In this document: positions 41,137 through 49,827 of the stretch, in pieces
How the letters are laid out: every line of letters begins with the position of its first letter
Position numbering within the stretch: the stretch's first letter is position 1
Origin: Catenulispora pinistramenti
GTDB lineage: Bacteria > Actinomycetota > Actinomycetes > Streptomycetales > Catenulisporaceae
Length of the DNA stretch: 52,260 nt
Reading direction: 5' to 3'
Assembly (NCBI RefSeq): GCF_018274385.1
Contig: NZ_JAAFYZ010000054.1
Location: 1-52,260 of the forward strand
Made by a program: the position numbers and the translations under genes
The notes under the pieces: generated by a model
Databases searched by the model: none
What the model was told of the DNA's origin: nothing
What the model saw: the letters and a program-made list of their open reading frames with translations, nothing else

Positions 41137-41816
41137 CCAGGCGCCGTCATGCCGGCGAGGATGAGATCGACGCCGGCCAGGAACTGCTCGCGGTCATCGT
41201 GGTCGCGCAGCTGCGGCGCCACCTGATGCGCGAACGGGTACCGCGCGGGGTCCAGGTCCGACCACCGTGCGGCGAGGTCCGCGAGGAAGGCCTGCCGATC
41301 CGTCGCGTGCCCGATGAGGCGGGCACCTGCGGCGTACTGTCCGGCCAGACCGAGGATGAAGTTCAAGAGCGTGGACGCGGCGTCGAACCGGGCCCCTTGA
41401 GGGACGCCGAGCGCGTGGAGCTGTCCGCCGACGCCCTCGAAGATCCGCAGCACCGCCGGCTGCCACGGCTCGCGGGAAAGCTCGGTGCCCACCCAGGGAT
41501 GTGCGTCGATCGCGTCGAACACCGCCAGGGCGATGCCGCGGATCCTCTCCGGCGGCGTCACACCATCGGCCACGCCGGTCACGGCACTGGAGATGACCGC
41601 GTCGGCCGCGGCCTGGAGCAGCTCGTTCTTGTTCGCTATGTGCCATTGGATGGCGCCGTGCCCGGTCTCCAGCCGCGCAGCCAACGCACGGAAGGTAAGT
41701 CCGCCCTCCCCCTGGGAGTCCAGCAGGTCGATCGCCGCCTCGACGATCCGCTCGCGGGTGAGCGCGTCCACCCGCCGCTGCGAACTCCGCTCCGAACTCC
41801 GCGTCGTTTTCGCCAT
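41043..41816 (-). CDS. TetR-family transcriptional regulator
   Basis: A 257-residue repressor. The HTH lies at about 18-65 (TRERIVEAAIDLLDSQGEGG, LTFRALAARLETGHGAIQWH), then IANKNELLQAAADAV. The ligand-binding C terminus is the TetR_C large form (REPWQPAVLRIFEGVGGQLH). ATG at 41816 is the only sensible start. The last 94 bases overlap the thioesterase gene on the other strand. Two palindromes lie between it and the divergent monooxygenase, its probable targets. Confidence 0.87.
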   Translation of the reverse strand: MAKTTRSSERSSQRRVDALTRERIVEAAIDLLDSQGEGGLTFRALAARLETGHGAIQWHIANKNELLQAAADAVISSAVTGVADGVTPPERIRGIALAVFDAIDAHPWVGTELSREPWQPAVLRIFEGVGGQLHALGVPQGARFDAASTLLNFILGLAGQYAAGARLIGHATDRQAFLADLAARWSDLDPARYPFAHQVAPQLRDHDDREQFLAGVDLILAGMTAPGYPGGGVPCPIRPAEGTTKTPDASAVNTPSA

Positions 41817-41833
41817 ACCCCATCGTGACACGG

Positions 41834-41872
41834 TTGGTACGCCGTACCAAAACGACTGGTACGCTGTACCAG
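41834..41872. promoter_or_regulatory. Two TetR-type palindromic operators
   Basis: TTGGTACGCCGTACCAA (41834-41850, perfect 17-bp palindrome) and CTGGTACGCTGTACCAG (41856-41872, perfect arms) share GGTACGCnGTACC and have centres 22 bp apart. They lie between the divergent TetR and monooxygenase genes; the first lies just before the TetR start. A dimer of dimers is likely. Confidence 0.82.
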
Positions 41873-41927
41873 AGATGACGCGCCAGCCGGCCACCGGCCG
41901 GGCGGCCCCGACCCGAGAGGAACCACC

Positions 41928-43064
41928 ATGACCACCCACGTCACGATCATCGGCGCCGGGCTCGGCGGCCTGACCCTGGCCCGCGTCCTGCACGTGCACG
42001 GCATCCCCGCCACGATCTACGAGGCCGAGCCCTCGGCGGCGGCCCGCACGCAGGGCGGCCAGCTCGACATCCACGAGTACAACGGCCAACTCGCCCTGCA
42101 GGCCGCGGGCCTCACCGACGAGTTCCACGCGATCATCCACGCCGGCGGCGAGGCCACGCACGTCCTGGACCAGCACGGCACGGTACTGCTCGACGAGCCC
42201 GACGACGGCACCGGCGGCCGCCCCGAGGTACTGCGCCCAGACCTGCGCCGGATCCTGCTCGACTCCCTGCCCGCCGAGACGATCCAATGGAACCGCAAGG
42301 TCACCGGCGTGCGGCCCCTGGGCGCTGGCCGACACGAGGTGACCTTCGCCGACGGGCCGGCCGTGACCACCGACCTCCTCGTCGGCGCCGACGGCGCCTG
42401 GTCGAGAATCAGGCCGCTGCTGTCCGACGCCACCCCGGAGTACGTCGGCATCACGTTCATCGAGACCTACCTGCACGACGCCGACAAGCGGCACCCCGCC
42501 GCGGCCAAGGCACTCGGCCACGGCGCGCTGTTCGCCGTCGCGCCCGGCAAGGGAATCCTCGGACACCGAGAGCCCGCAGGCGTCCTGCACACCTACGTCG
42601 CGCTCGCCAAGCCCCAGGACTGGAGCACCGGGATCGACTTCACCGACGCCGCCGCCACGACCGCCCGCGTCGCGGCGGAGTTCGACGGCTGGGCACCGGA
42701 GCTCACCGCGCTCATCACCGAGAGCGACACCGCCCCCGTCCCCCGCACCATCAACGCGCTGCCGATCGGCCACCGCTGGGACCGCGTCGCGGGCGTCACC
42801 CTGCTCGGCGACGCCGCCCACCTGATGTCGCCGTTCGCCGGAGAAGGCGCCAACCTCGCCATGTTCGACGGCTCCGAACTCGCCCGGGCCATCGCCGCCC
42901 ACCCCGACGACACCGAAGCCGCACTCGCCGAATACGAGCGGGCCCTGTTCCCCCGCAGCGCGGAATTCGCCGCCGAATCCGCCAGGAACCACCAGCTCAT
43001 CTTCGGCGACGACACCCCCGAGGGCCTGCTCGAACTGCTCACCGGGCAGGACCCGGCCGAATAG
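41928..43064 (+). CDS. TetX-like FAD-dependent monooxygenase
   Basis: A 378-residue group A flavoprotein hydroxylase. FAD motifs: VTIIGAGLGGLTLARVL at the N terminus, VLRPDLRRILLDSLP, the DG motif LLVGADGAWSRIRP, and GD motif VTLLGDAAHLMSPFAGEGAN. The sequence QGGQLDIHEYNGQLALQAAG is typical of TetX/TetX-like proteins. It may hydroxylate tetracyclines or other aromatic drugs, but TetX-like homologues have varied substrates. It is divergent from TetR and likely induced by its substrate. Confidence 0.87.
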   Translation: MTTHVTIIGAGLGGLTLARVLHVHGIPATIYEAEPSAAARTQGGQLDIHEYNGQLALQAAGLTDEFHAIIHAGGEATHVLDQHGTVLLDEPDDGTGGRPEVLRPDLRRILLDSLPAETIQWNRKVTGVRPLGAGRHEVTFADGPAVTTDLLVGADGAWSRIRPLLSDATPEYVGITFIETYLHDADKRHPAAAKALGHGALFAVAPGKGILGHREPAGVLHTYVALAKPQDWSTGIDFTDAAATTARVAAEFDGWAPELTALITESDTAPVPRTINALPIGHRWDRVAGVTLLGDAAHLMSPFAGEGANLAMFDGSELARAIAAHPDDTEAALAEYERALFPRSAEFAAESARNHQLIFGDDTPEGLLELLTGQDPAE

Positions 43065-43133
43065 GCCGACGCCGCACCGCGCTGAAGGTCTCCAGTCCAG
43101 TCGCGACGGCGCCGATCTCGCCGGCCTGCGTAA

Positions 43134-43153
43134 AAGTACGTAATTTGATACTT
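43134..43153. promoter_or_regulatory. AT-rich inverted repeat upstream of WD40 gene
   Basis: AAGTACGTAATTTGATACTT: AAGTA and TACTT arms separated by ten bases, in the only AT-rich stretch of the intergenic region, about 55 bases before the WD40 gene. Could be an operator or promoter element (inference). Confidence 0.4.
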
Positions 43154-43206
43154 CTGTTTGAGTAAAGTCGGGCAGTCCGGCCCCCCGGCCCCGATAGCGT
43201 GCGCAC

Positions 43207-44193
43207 ATGCTTCATGATCTTCTCGACGCGCCGACGGGGTGGCGGACGGACTGGTCCACCGACGGCGAGTCGCCCTCAGGGCACTGGGACTGGGTCGTGG
43301 CCATGGCGACGGCCGAGGTGGACGGCCGCCTCGTCGTGCTCAGCGGGGGGTCGGACCAGGCGGTGCGGATGTGGGACGCCGCCACCGGGGACGCCCTCGG
43401 CGAGCCGGTCGCCGGCCACTGGGGCACGGCCCTGGCGACCACCACCCTGGACGGCCGCCCGGTCGCCCTGACCAGCGGCACCGACATGACGGTCCGGGTC
43501 TGGGACCTGGCCGCCGGCAAGCCGTCCGGCGAGCCGCTCACCGGCTTCGAGGACAAGGTGGAGGCGATAGCCACCACGGCCGTCCAGGGCCGGCCGGTCG
43601 CCGTCACCGGCACCGGCAGCGCCCTGGGCCTGGCCGACCCCTCGGTCCGGGTCTGGGACCTGACCACCCGCGCCCCGATCGGCCCACCCCTGGTCGGCCA
43701 CACCGACGCGGTCTGCGCGGTCAGCACGACGGTGCTGGACGGCCGCCCGGTCGCCGTGACCGCCGGCCACGACGCCACGGTCCGCATCTGGGACCTGACG
43801 AGCCACCGCCAGCTCGGCGCCCCGCTGACCGGCCACACCGACGCGATCTGGGCGGTGGCCACCACTCACCTGGACGGCCGCCCCATCGCGGTGACCAGCA
43901 GCGACGACAGCACCCTGCGGGTATGGGACCTCACCGCCGGCCGACCCCTCGGCGAACCCCTCACCGGCCACGGCGCGGGAGTGGAGACGGTGACCACGAC
44001 AGTGCTGGCCGGCCGACCGGTCGCGATGTCGGGCAGCTGGGACCAGACGGTGCGGGTGTGGGACCTGGCCGGCGGCCGCCAGACCGGTCCGGAGCTGACG
44101 TTCCCGGCGCAGGTGCAGGCCCTGGCGGCGCTGCGGGACGGACGGTTGTTGGTGGGGTACGACCGGGGCGTTGCGGCTTTGTCGGCGGTTTAG
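43207..44193 (+). CDS. WD40 beta-propeller protein
   Basis: A 328-residue cytoplasmic protein made of six or seven WD40-like blades of about 43 residues, each ending VRVWDL or a variant (for example VRIWDLTSHRQLGAPLTGHT, then DAIWAVATTHLDGRPIAVTS). The insert DGRPVAVT takes the place of a classical blade strand. No signal peptide, kinase or other domain is attached; many actinomycete WD40 proteins are fused to Ser/Thr kinases, so this stand-alone propeller is probably a binding scaffold. Confidence 0.88.
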   Translation: MLHDLLDAPTGWRTDWSTDGESPSGHWDWVVAMATAEVDGRLVVLSGGSDQAVRMWDAATGDALGEPVAGHWGTALATTTLDGRPVALTSGTDMTVRVWDLAAGKPSGEPLTGFEDKVEAIATTAVQGRPVAVTGTGSALGLADPSVRVWDLTTRAPIGPPLVGHTDAVCAVSTTVLDGRPVAVTAGHDATVRIWDLTSHRQLGAPLTGHTDAIWAVATTHLDGRPIAVTSSDDSTLRVWDLTAGRPLGEPLTGHGAGVETVTTTVLAGRPVAMSGSWDQTVRVWDLAGGRQTGPELTFPAQVQALAALRDGRLLVGYDRGVAALSAV

Positions 44194-44360
44194 GGGACGG
44201 TGGCTTTCGGTCGCAGCGGTTTAGGGGCGGCGGTTTAGAGCCCCTCTTGCGGGCGGGCGGACGCCGGTTCAAGCAGCGACCGCCGCGCCCGCCTCGCCGG
44301 TGACGCGAGACCGGCCACCACGGCCGGCCATGCCCCGAGCTATAACTCAGGAGCCGTCTC

Positions 44361-44405
44361 CTAGTCCCAGCTCACCCAGTCCCAGCTCACCTAGTCCCAG
44401 CTCAC
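44361..44405. repeat. Three 15-bp tandem repeats at end of CDF gene
   Basis: CTAGTCCCAGCTCAC, CCAGTCCCAGCTCAC and CTAGTCCCAGCTCAC follow one another, running into the stop codon of the CDF gene at 44402. Probably arose by replication slippage; they may have shifted the original stop. Confidence 0.7.
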
Positions 44406-45340
44406 CCAGTCGTAGGCGCCGGCAGCGGCCCGGGCCGCCGCACATCAGGCTCCAGATAAATCATCCGCGCCTCCGGCACCGCCTCGCGGATCCGCGCCTC
44501 GGCGGCGTCGATGGCCTCGGCCACCTCCGACGCGCTGTCGTCGTGCTGCACCGCGATCTTCATCGCGACCAGCAGCTCCTCCGGCCCCAGGTACATCGTG
44601 CGCAGGTGGATGACGTCGGTGACGGTGTCCCCGTCGACCGCGGCGGCGCGGATGGCGGCCACGTCGTGCTTGCCCGCGCCCTCGCCGACCAGCAGGCTCT
44701 TCATCTCCACGGCCAGCAGGACCGCGATGCAGACCAGCAGCACGCCGATCGCCAGGGTGCCGACGCCGTCCCAGCGGCCGTTGCCGGTGGCCACCGCCAT
44801 GCCGACGCCGAACAGCGCGAAGCACAGGCCCAGCAGCGCGCCGGAGTCCTCCAGAAGCACCACCGGCAGCTCCGGCGTGGTGGCGCGGCGGATGAAGCCG
44901 AACCAGCTGCTGCCCTCGCGCAGGTGGTTGGACTCGCGCACGGCCGTGCGGAAGGACATGCCCTCCATCACGATCGCGAACAGCAGCACCCCGACGGCCC
45001 AGTACCAGCTGTCGACCTTCTCCGGGTGCATGACCTTGTGCCAGCCCTCGTACAGCGCGAACAAGCCGCCGACGCTGAACAGCACCACGGAGACGATGAA
45101 CGCGTACACGAACCGCTCGCGGCCGTAGCCGAACGGGTGCTCGGTGTCGGCCTTCTTGCGCGCCTGCTTACCGCCGATCAGCAGCAGCACCTGGTTGCCG
45201 GAGTCGGCGACCGAGTGCACGCCCTCGGCGAGCATCGACGCCGAGCCGGTGAAGGTATAGGCCACGAACTTCGAGACGGCGATCCCCATGTTGGCGGCGA
45301 GCGCCGCCATAACCGCCTTGGTGCTGCCTTCAGCGCTCAT
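44402..45340 (-). CDS. Cation diffusion facilitator (CDF) transporter
   Basis: A 312-residue membrane exporter, likely for Zn2+, Mn2+, Fe2+ or similar. Six helices; TM2 has SASMLAEGVHSVADSGNQVL, the CDF signature with the metal-binding His/Asp positions. TM5 has LLEDSGALLGLCFALFGVG. The cytoplasmic C-terminal domain is TMYLGPEELLVAMKIAVQHD. It is not clearly tied to neighbours. Metal specificity cannot be told from sequence alone. Confidence 0.9.
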   Translation of the reverse strand: MSAEGSTKAVMAALAANMGIAVSKFVAYTFTGSASMLAEGVHSVADSGNQVLLLIGGKQARKKADTEHPFGYGRERFVYAFIVSVVLFSVGGLFALYEGWHKVMHPEKVDSWYWAVGVLLFAIVMEGMSFRTAVRESNHLREGSSWFGFIRRATTPELPVVLLEDSGALLGLCFALFGVGMAVATGNGRWDGVGTLAIGVLLVCIAVLLAVEMKSLLVGEGAGKHDVAAIRAAAVDGDTVTDVIHLRTMYLGPEELLVAMKIAVQHDDSASEVAEAIDAAEARIREAVPEARMIYLEPDVRRPGPLPAPTTG

Positions 45341-45403
45341 GAGCGCGAATCACCTGCTCCTCCGCTATTCCCCGGGCCCGAAAGGAAGCAGAGTAACAAT
45401 GAT

Positions 45404-47149
45404 CTACCATCCGCGGGGCGGCCTCCGGCCATGACGGGCGAACTCCCGGGCCAGCTCGGCACGGTCGTCCCCGGTCATCGGACGATAGCCCGAAGGGGTT
45501 CGGACGAACACCGGATCCGCCGTGTACCAGGCCTGTTCGACCAACCCGCGGACCACCACCTTGTTCGTGGCCGTCCTCGGCATCGAGGCGACAAGGCGCA
45601 CATATCGGGGCCACCACAATTTTACGAAGTCCGAACGGGACCCCAAATAAGCACCGAACGCAATAGGGTCGAATTTCTCGACGAATTCGTCGGTCAGTTC
45701 CACGGCGACCATCACCTGGTCCCCCGCCGCGACATCCGGCACCCCGTACGCCGCCGCCGCGACCGCCCCCTGCCACTCCTCGACGGCCCGCGCGATCGGC
45801 CCGGAGGCGAAGTTCTCCCCGCCGACCCGGATCCAGTCCGCGGACCGGCCGGCGAAGAAGAAGTTGCCGTCGGCGTCCCGGTATCCCAGATCACCGGACC
45901 AGAACCGCCCGTCCCGCAGCTTGGCCGCATCAGCCTCGTGGTGCTTGTAGTAACCCTCGAACGCCCCGGCGCCGGCGAAGTTCACCATCTCCCCGACCTC
46001 GCCGACCGGACACTGCGCCCCGCTGTCCGGATCGACGATCCGCACGTCCCCGACCGGCACGCCGAGCGCGCCGGCGGGCGTGGACGGCAGGCGGTAGAAG
46101 GAGATCCCGCCCTCTGTCGAACCGAAGGCCTCGGTCACCAGACACCCGAAGCGCTTCCCGAACCGCTCGACGTCCGCCGGCGCCGCCTCGTTGCCGAAGA
46201 CCTGCCTCAGGGGATTGGCGGCGTCATCGGGCTGCTCAGGGGTGGCCAGGATGTAGGCCAGCGGCTTGCCGACGTAGTTCGCGTACGTGGCGCCGAACCG
46301 GCGGACGTCCGGCAGGAAACCCGACGCCGAGAACCGGCGGCGCAGCGCGAGCGTGGCGCCGGTCGCCACAGCCGGGATCCAACTGGCGATGACAGCATTG
46401 CTGTGGAACAGCGGCATCGCGCAGTAGAGCACATCGGCGTCGGTGAGGCCACGCTGCCGGGCGAGCGTGGAGCCTTGACTCGCGAGCTTGCCCTGGGTGC
46501 AGACCACGGCCTTCGGGGCGGAGGTCGTGCCGGAGGTCAGGATGAGCATGAACGGGAGCTCGGAGATGTCCTCCCGGTCCTCCGCTCGGTCTTCGTCCCG
46601 GCCGTCCTCCCGGTCTTCGTCCCGGCCGTCGTCCGAGTCTTCATCCCGGCTTCTATCCCAGCCCTCATCCTGGAGTTCAAGACAAGCGCTGAAACCCTTA
46701 CGCGGCGCGCCGATCCAGTTTTCGGCCGCGTCGATGTCCACCACCGGAACGCCGCAATCACCGACCATGTCCAGGAAGCGCGTCTCGGTGACGATCAGCG
46801 CGCAGTCGGTGTGCCGCGCATCCCGCACCACTTCTGCGGCGCCGCGCGTCGGATTCAGCCCGACCAGCGTGAACCGGCCCAGCGCCGCCGCCCCGAGCAG
46901 GAACGAGAACTCCGGCACGTTCTCCATCAGCACCCCGACATGCCGCGGCCCCTCCCCCGCCGCCGGCAACCGCTCGGCCAGCCATGCGGCCCGTGCCGCG
47001 CTGCGCTGGACGTGCTCGTCCCAGGAGATCCGCTGCACGGTGCCATCGCCACCATGGCCATCATCGACAACCCACATCAGCGCCGTGGCCTGGTCGCCGG
47101 CGCGAGCGATGAGGAGCTCGGCCACGGAGGTGTTCCAGCGTCCGGTCAT
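45404..47149 (-). CDS. AMP-dependent acyl-CoA synthetase (FadD17-like) with charged insert
   Basis: A 581-residue ANL-family ligase. Motifs: P-loop FMLILTSGTTSAPKAVVCTQ, A5 EAFGSTEGGISFY, A7 FWSGDLGYRDADGNFFFAGR, SADWIRVGGENFASGPI and the A10 Lys near ATNKVVVRGL. It adenylates a fatty or steroid acid and forms its CoA thioester. Odd feature: just before the P-loop, residues about 164-194 are an Arg/Asp/Glu repeat (RDEDSDDGRDEDREDGRDED) encoded by tandem DNA at about 46569-46661, absent from typical relatives. Its theme fits the nearby KstR-type catabolic genes, but it is separate. Confidence 0.88.
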   Translation of the reverse strand: MTGRWNTSVAELLIARAGDQATALMWVVDDGHGGDGTVQRISWDEHVQRSAARAAWLAERLPAAGEGPRHVGVLMENVPEFSFLLGAAALGRFTLVGLNPTRGAAEVVRDARHTDCALIVTETRFLDMVGDCGVPVVDIDAAENWIGAPRKGFSACLELQDEGWDRSRDEDSDDGRDEDREDGRDEDRAEDREDISELPFMLILTSGTTSAPKAVVCTQGKLASQGSTLARQRGLTDADVLYCAMPLFHSNAVIASWIPAVATGATLALRRRFSASGFLPDVRRFGATYANYVGKPLAYILATPEQPDDAANPLRQVFGNEAAPADVERFGKRFGCLVTEAFGSTEGGISFYRLPSTPAGALGVPVGDVRIVDPDSGAQCPVGEVGEMVNFAGAGAFEGYYKHHEADAAKLRDGRFWSGDLGYRDADGNFFFAGRSADWIRVGGENFASGPIARAVEEWQGAVAAAAYGVPDVAAGDQVMVAVELTDEFVEKFDPIAFGAYLGSRSDFVKLWWPRYVRLVASMPRTATNKVVVRGLVEQAWYTADPVFVRTPSGYRPMTGDDRAELAREFARHGRRPPRGW

Positions 47150-47285
47150 GGCGCGCAGAGTAGGGACTGCGGCTTGAGAACTCTAGGGCCGTCTCCCAAG
47201 GCCACGAGCATCACCCCGGCCCGCACCGATGCCGCCGACTACGACACCCACACCCGCACCCGCACCCGCAGCCGGAACAACACCC

Positions 47286-48125
47286 TCACAACCGCGTAGC
47301 CACCCGCACCAGATCCGCCACCGCCCGCCCCCGGCTCCCGTCCGGCCAAGCGATGACCGTCGTCACCGGCGCCGCGTCCGACACCGGCACCGCCACCAAG
47401 TCCCGCCGCAGATCCACGGCGGCGGACTCGGGCACGATCACCATCGCCCGCCCCAGCGCCACCAACTGGTAGACCTGCGTCAGGCTGTGCACCTCAGGCC
47501 CCGGTCCTTCCGGGTAGCTCCCGTCCGGCCTGCACCACCGCGCCATCGGCGGATCCGGCAGCGCGGTCAGCTCGACCGCCCGGATCCGCGCGCGCCCGGC
47601 CAGCGGGTGCGACCTCGGCAAGATGGCCACCTGCTGCTCAGTGAACAGCGCCTCGGTCTCGAGTCCTTCAGCGGGGTCGAAGGGCAGGTGCAGCAGCGCG
47701 ACGTCGGCCTTGCCGCTCAACAGCAACCTCTGGTGCTGATGCGCCTCGCAGAGCAGCAGCTCGACGTCGGCGGCGCCCGGCTCGGCCCGATAAGCGTCGA
47801 GCACCTTCGCCAGCAAGTCGCCGGCCGTCCCGGTCTTGACCGCGAGGATGATCCGCGAACGCTCTCGCCCCGTCTCCCGAGTGCGGCGCTCCGCCGTGGC
47901 CACCGCGGCCAGGATCGAGCGCGCCTCGGCCAAGAGCACGGCCCCGGCGTTGGTGAGCGTGACCTTGCGGCTGGTCCGTTCCAGCAACGTGACCCCGAGC
48001 CGCCGTTCGAGCTGGGCTATCGTCCGGGAAAGCGCGGGCTGTGCGATCTGCAGGCGCTCGGCGGCCTTCGAGAAGTGCAGCTCCTCAGCGACGGCGACGA
48101 AGTACTGCAACTCGCGGGTCTCCAT
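47286..48125 (-). CDS. LysR-family transcriptional regulator
   Basis: A 279-residue regulator. The winged HTH is METRELQYFVAVAEELHFSK, then AAERLQIAQPALSRTIAQLE and RLGVTLLERTSRKVTLTNAG. The substrate-binding domain follows (IILAVKTGTAGDLLAKVLDA). ATG at 48125 is fixed by the classical LysR start. It is divergent from the SDR gene at 48231 and probably controls it. Confidence 0.9.
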   Translation of the reverse strand: METRELQYFVAVAEELHFSKAAERLQIAQPALSRTIAQLERRLGVTLLERTSRKVTLTNAGAVLLAEARSILAAVATAERRTRETGRERSRIILAVKTGTAGDLLAKVLDAYRAEPGAADVELLLCEAHQHQRLLLSGKADVALLHLPFDPAEGLETEALFTEQQVAILPRSHPLAGRARIRAVELTALPDPPMARWCRPDGSYPEGPGPEVHSLTQVYQLVALGRAMVIVPESAAVDLRRDLVAVPVSDAAPVTTVIAWPDGSRGRAVADLVRVATRL

Positions 48126-48142
48126 GACTCCACGGTAACGCC

Positions 48143-48160
48143 CATCGACGTCGAACGATG
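48143..48160. promoter_or_regulatory. Candidate LysR-binding inverted repeat
   Basis: CATCGACGTCGAACGATG: arms CATCG and CGATG with an eight-base centre, in the 105-bp divergent region between the LysR gene and the SDR. Size and position suit a LysR recognition site (inference). Confidence 0.45.
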
Positions 48161-48230
48161 CCGTTCCGACATCGCTGCGGTGCCCGGTTGCTGTTGGTCT
48201 GCGCCACCACCGGCGACCAGACTTGCCATC

Positions 48231-48971
48231 ATGAGCGAGCAGAGCACAGGTGAGAAGACGATCGCGCTGGTCACAGGCGCGAACAAGGGCATCGGGTACG
48301 AGATCGCGGCCGGCCTGGGCGCGCTGGGCTGGAGCGTCGGCGTCGGGGCCAGGGACGAGCAGCGGCGGGAAGAGGCCGTGGCGAAGCTGCGCGCCGCCGG
48401 CGTGGACGCGTTCGGGGTGCCCCTGGACGTGACCGACGAGGCCAGCGTGCGGGCCGCGGCACGGCTGATCGAGCAGCGGGCCGGACGCCTCGACGTGTTG
48501 GTCAACAACGCCGGCAGCGCGGAAGGCTGGCCGGACAACCCGACCGCGCTGGACCCGGAGGTCGTGCTGCGGCTGGTGGACATCAACGTGATCGGCGTCA
48601 TCCGGGTCACCAACGCGCTGCTGCCGTTGCTGCGCCGTTCGGCGCACCCGCGCATCGTCAACCAGTCCAGCCACGTCGCCTCCCTCACCTTCCAGACCAA
48701 CCCCGACCTCAACCGGGGCGGGATCAGCGGCGGATACACGCCGACGAAGACGTATCTGAACGCCGTCACCATCCAGTACGCCAAGGAACTGGCCGACACC
48801 AACGTCCTGATCAACCTGGCCTGCCCCGGCTACGTGGCCACCGACCTGAACGGATTCCAGGGCACCAGCACCCCCGAGGAAGGCGCGAAGGCCGCCATCC
48901 AGTTGGCGACGCTGCCCGACGACGGGCCCCGCGGCGGGCTGTTCGACGCCGACGGCGTCGTGCCGTGGTGA
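48231..48971 (+). CDS. SDR family NAD(P)-dependent oxidoreductase
   Basis: A 246-residue SDR. VTGANKGIGYEIAAGL is the cofactor motif, LDVLVNNAG follows, and the active site is SSHVASLTF with GYTPTKTYLNAV (YxxxK). It resembles carbonyl-reductase-like actinobacterial SDRs. ATG at 48231 is chosen from the match to the N-terminal family pattern. Likely controlled by the divergent LysR protein. Substrate unknown. Confidence 0.88.
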   Translation: MSEQSTGEKTIALVTGANKGIGYEIAAGLGALGWSVGVGARDEQRREEAVAKLRAAGVDAFGVPLDVTDEASVRAAARLIEQRAGRLDVLVNNAGSAEGWPDNPTALDPEVVLRLVDINVIGVIRVTNALLPLLRRSAHPRIVNQSSHVASLTFQTNPDLNRGGISGGYTPTKTYLNAVTIQYAKELADTNVLINLACPGYVATDLNGFQGTSTPEEGAKAAIQLATLPDDGPRGGLFDADGVVPW

Positions 48972-49053
48972 GCTGAGGTCAGGTGAGGTGGGGTGACGAC
49001 CCCACCGACCCCACCGGTACGGCCCGTGGGACAGACGCTCTATCGTGCCCATC

Positions 49054-49701
49054 ATGGACCTGATGGACACGGCGGTGGTGAAAGGCACTCTCGCGGACGG
49101 CACCGAGGTGCTGGCGGTGAGCGTGGAGGCGGGGACGGCGCCGGACGCGTGGCGGACGCTGCGCGCGGCGCACGCCTCGACCGGGCTGTGGCCGTTCCTC
49201 GTCGATCCACGGACGCCGACGATCCTGGACAAGCTGCCACGCCCGGTGCAGGAGAAGGAACGGCATCGCGGCGCCGCTGAGATTTTCGCGATTGCCGAGT
49301 TCTTCGCGACTGCTGAGACCCTCGCGACCACGGATGCCCGCGGTTCCGCTGACAAGGCCCCATTCCCATCGCCTCGCGCCGACCAGGTCTCGTCCGCGGT
49401 CCGGGCCACGACCATCGGCCTGGTCCCGGCCGAGTACGGCGGCGTGGAGGTCCCCGGTCTGCTCGACTGGGACGGCGCGCTAGGAACATCAGGGATCGAA
49501 CACACCGCGGTCCTGGCCGACTGGCGCCGCCGGTTCGGTGCGGAACTGATGACGCTCACCGGCGATCGGATCGAGCTGCACGTGCCACGACCGCCGGCCA
49601 CGCCCGAAGGAATCAAGGCCGTGGCGCTGGAGCAGACCGGTTACTGCCCCGGTGTCCTGTTCCAGAGCGGCGGGACCCTGTGGTCTTTCCAGTGGGAGTA
49701 G
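49054..49701 (+). CDS. DUF4253 domain protein
   Basis: A 215-residue protein. The C-terminal half matches DUF4253: TTIGLVPAEYGGVEVPGLLD, ADWRRRFGAELMTLTGDRIE and VALEQTGYCPGVLFQSGGTL. The N-terminal half has AWRTLRAAHASTGLWPFLVD. Between them is a repetitive stretch (EIFAIAEFFATAETLATTDA). ATG at 49054 or GTG at 49045 are possible starts; neither has a good ribosome-binding site. Function of the family is unknown. Confidence 0.8.
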   Translation: MDLMDTAVVKGTLADGTEVLAVSVEAGTAPDAWRTLRAAHASTGLWPFLVDPRTPTILDKLPRPVQEKERHRGAAEIFAIAEFFATAETLATTDARGSADKAPFPSPRADQVSSAVRATTIGLVPAEYGGVEVPGLLDWDGALGTSGIEHTAVLADWRRRFGAELMTLTGDRIELHVPRPPATPEGIKAVALEQTGYCPGVLFQSGGTLWSFQWE

Positions 49702-49704
49702 CGG

Positions 49705-49728
49705 CGGAAGCGGAAGCGGAAGCGGAAG
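49705..49728. repeat. CGGAAG hexanucleotide repeat
   Basis: Four tandem CGGAAG copies directly after the DUF4253 stop, upstream of the shared terminator. A simple-sequence repeat. Confidence 0.85.
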
Positions 49729-49750
49729 CGGTGCGAGTAAGCAGGGAAGA

Positions 49751-49793
49751 CTGAGGAGCCGCAATCGGATTCATACCGACCGCGGCTCCTCAG
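49751..49793. terminator. Bidirectional hairpin terminator
   Basis: CTGAGGAGCCGC pairs perfectly with GCGGCTCCTCAG (12 bp, 19-base loop), followed by CCCTTTG. It lies between the convergent DUF4253 and MFS genes and can serve both. Confidence 0.82.
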
Positions 49794-49827
49794 CCCTTTG
49801 ATGTCATTCAGGCAATCACTCTGACCG

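Noticed and set aside
44300..47299. 999-codon plus-strand open frame
   Set aside because: Covers CDF and acyl-CoA ligase genes on the other strand; Arg/His/Pro-rich shadow typical of very high GC.
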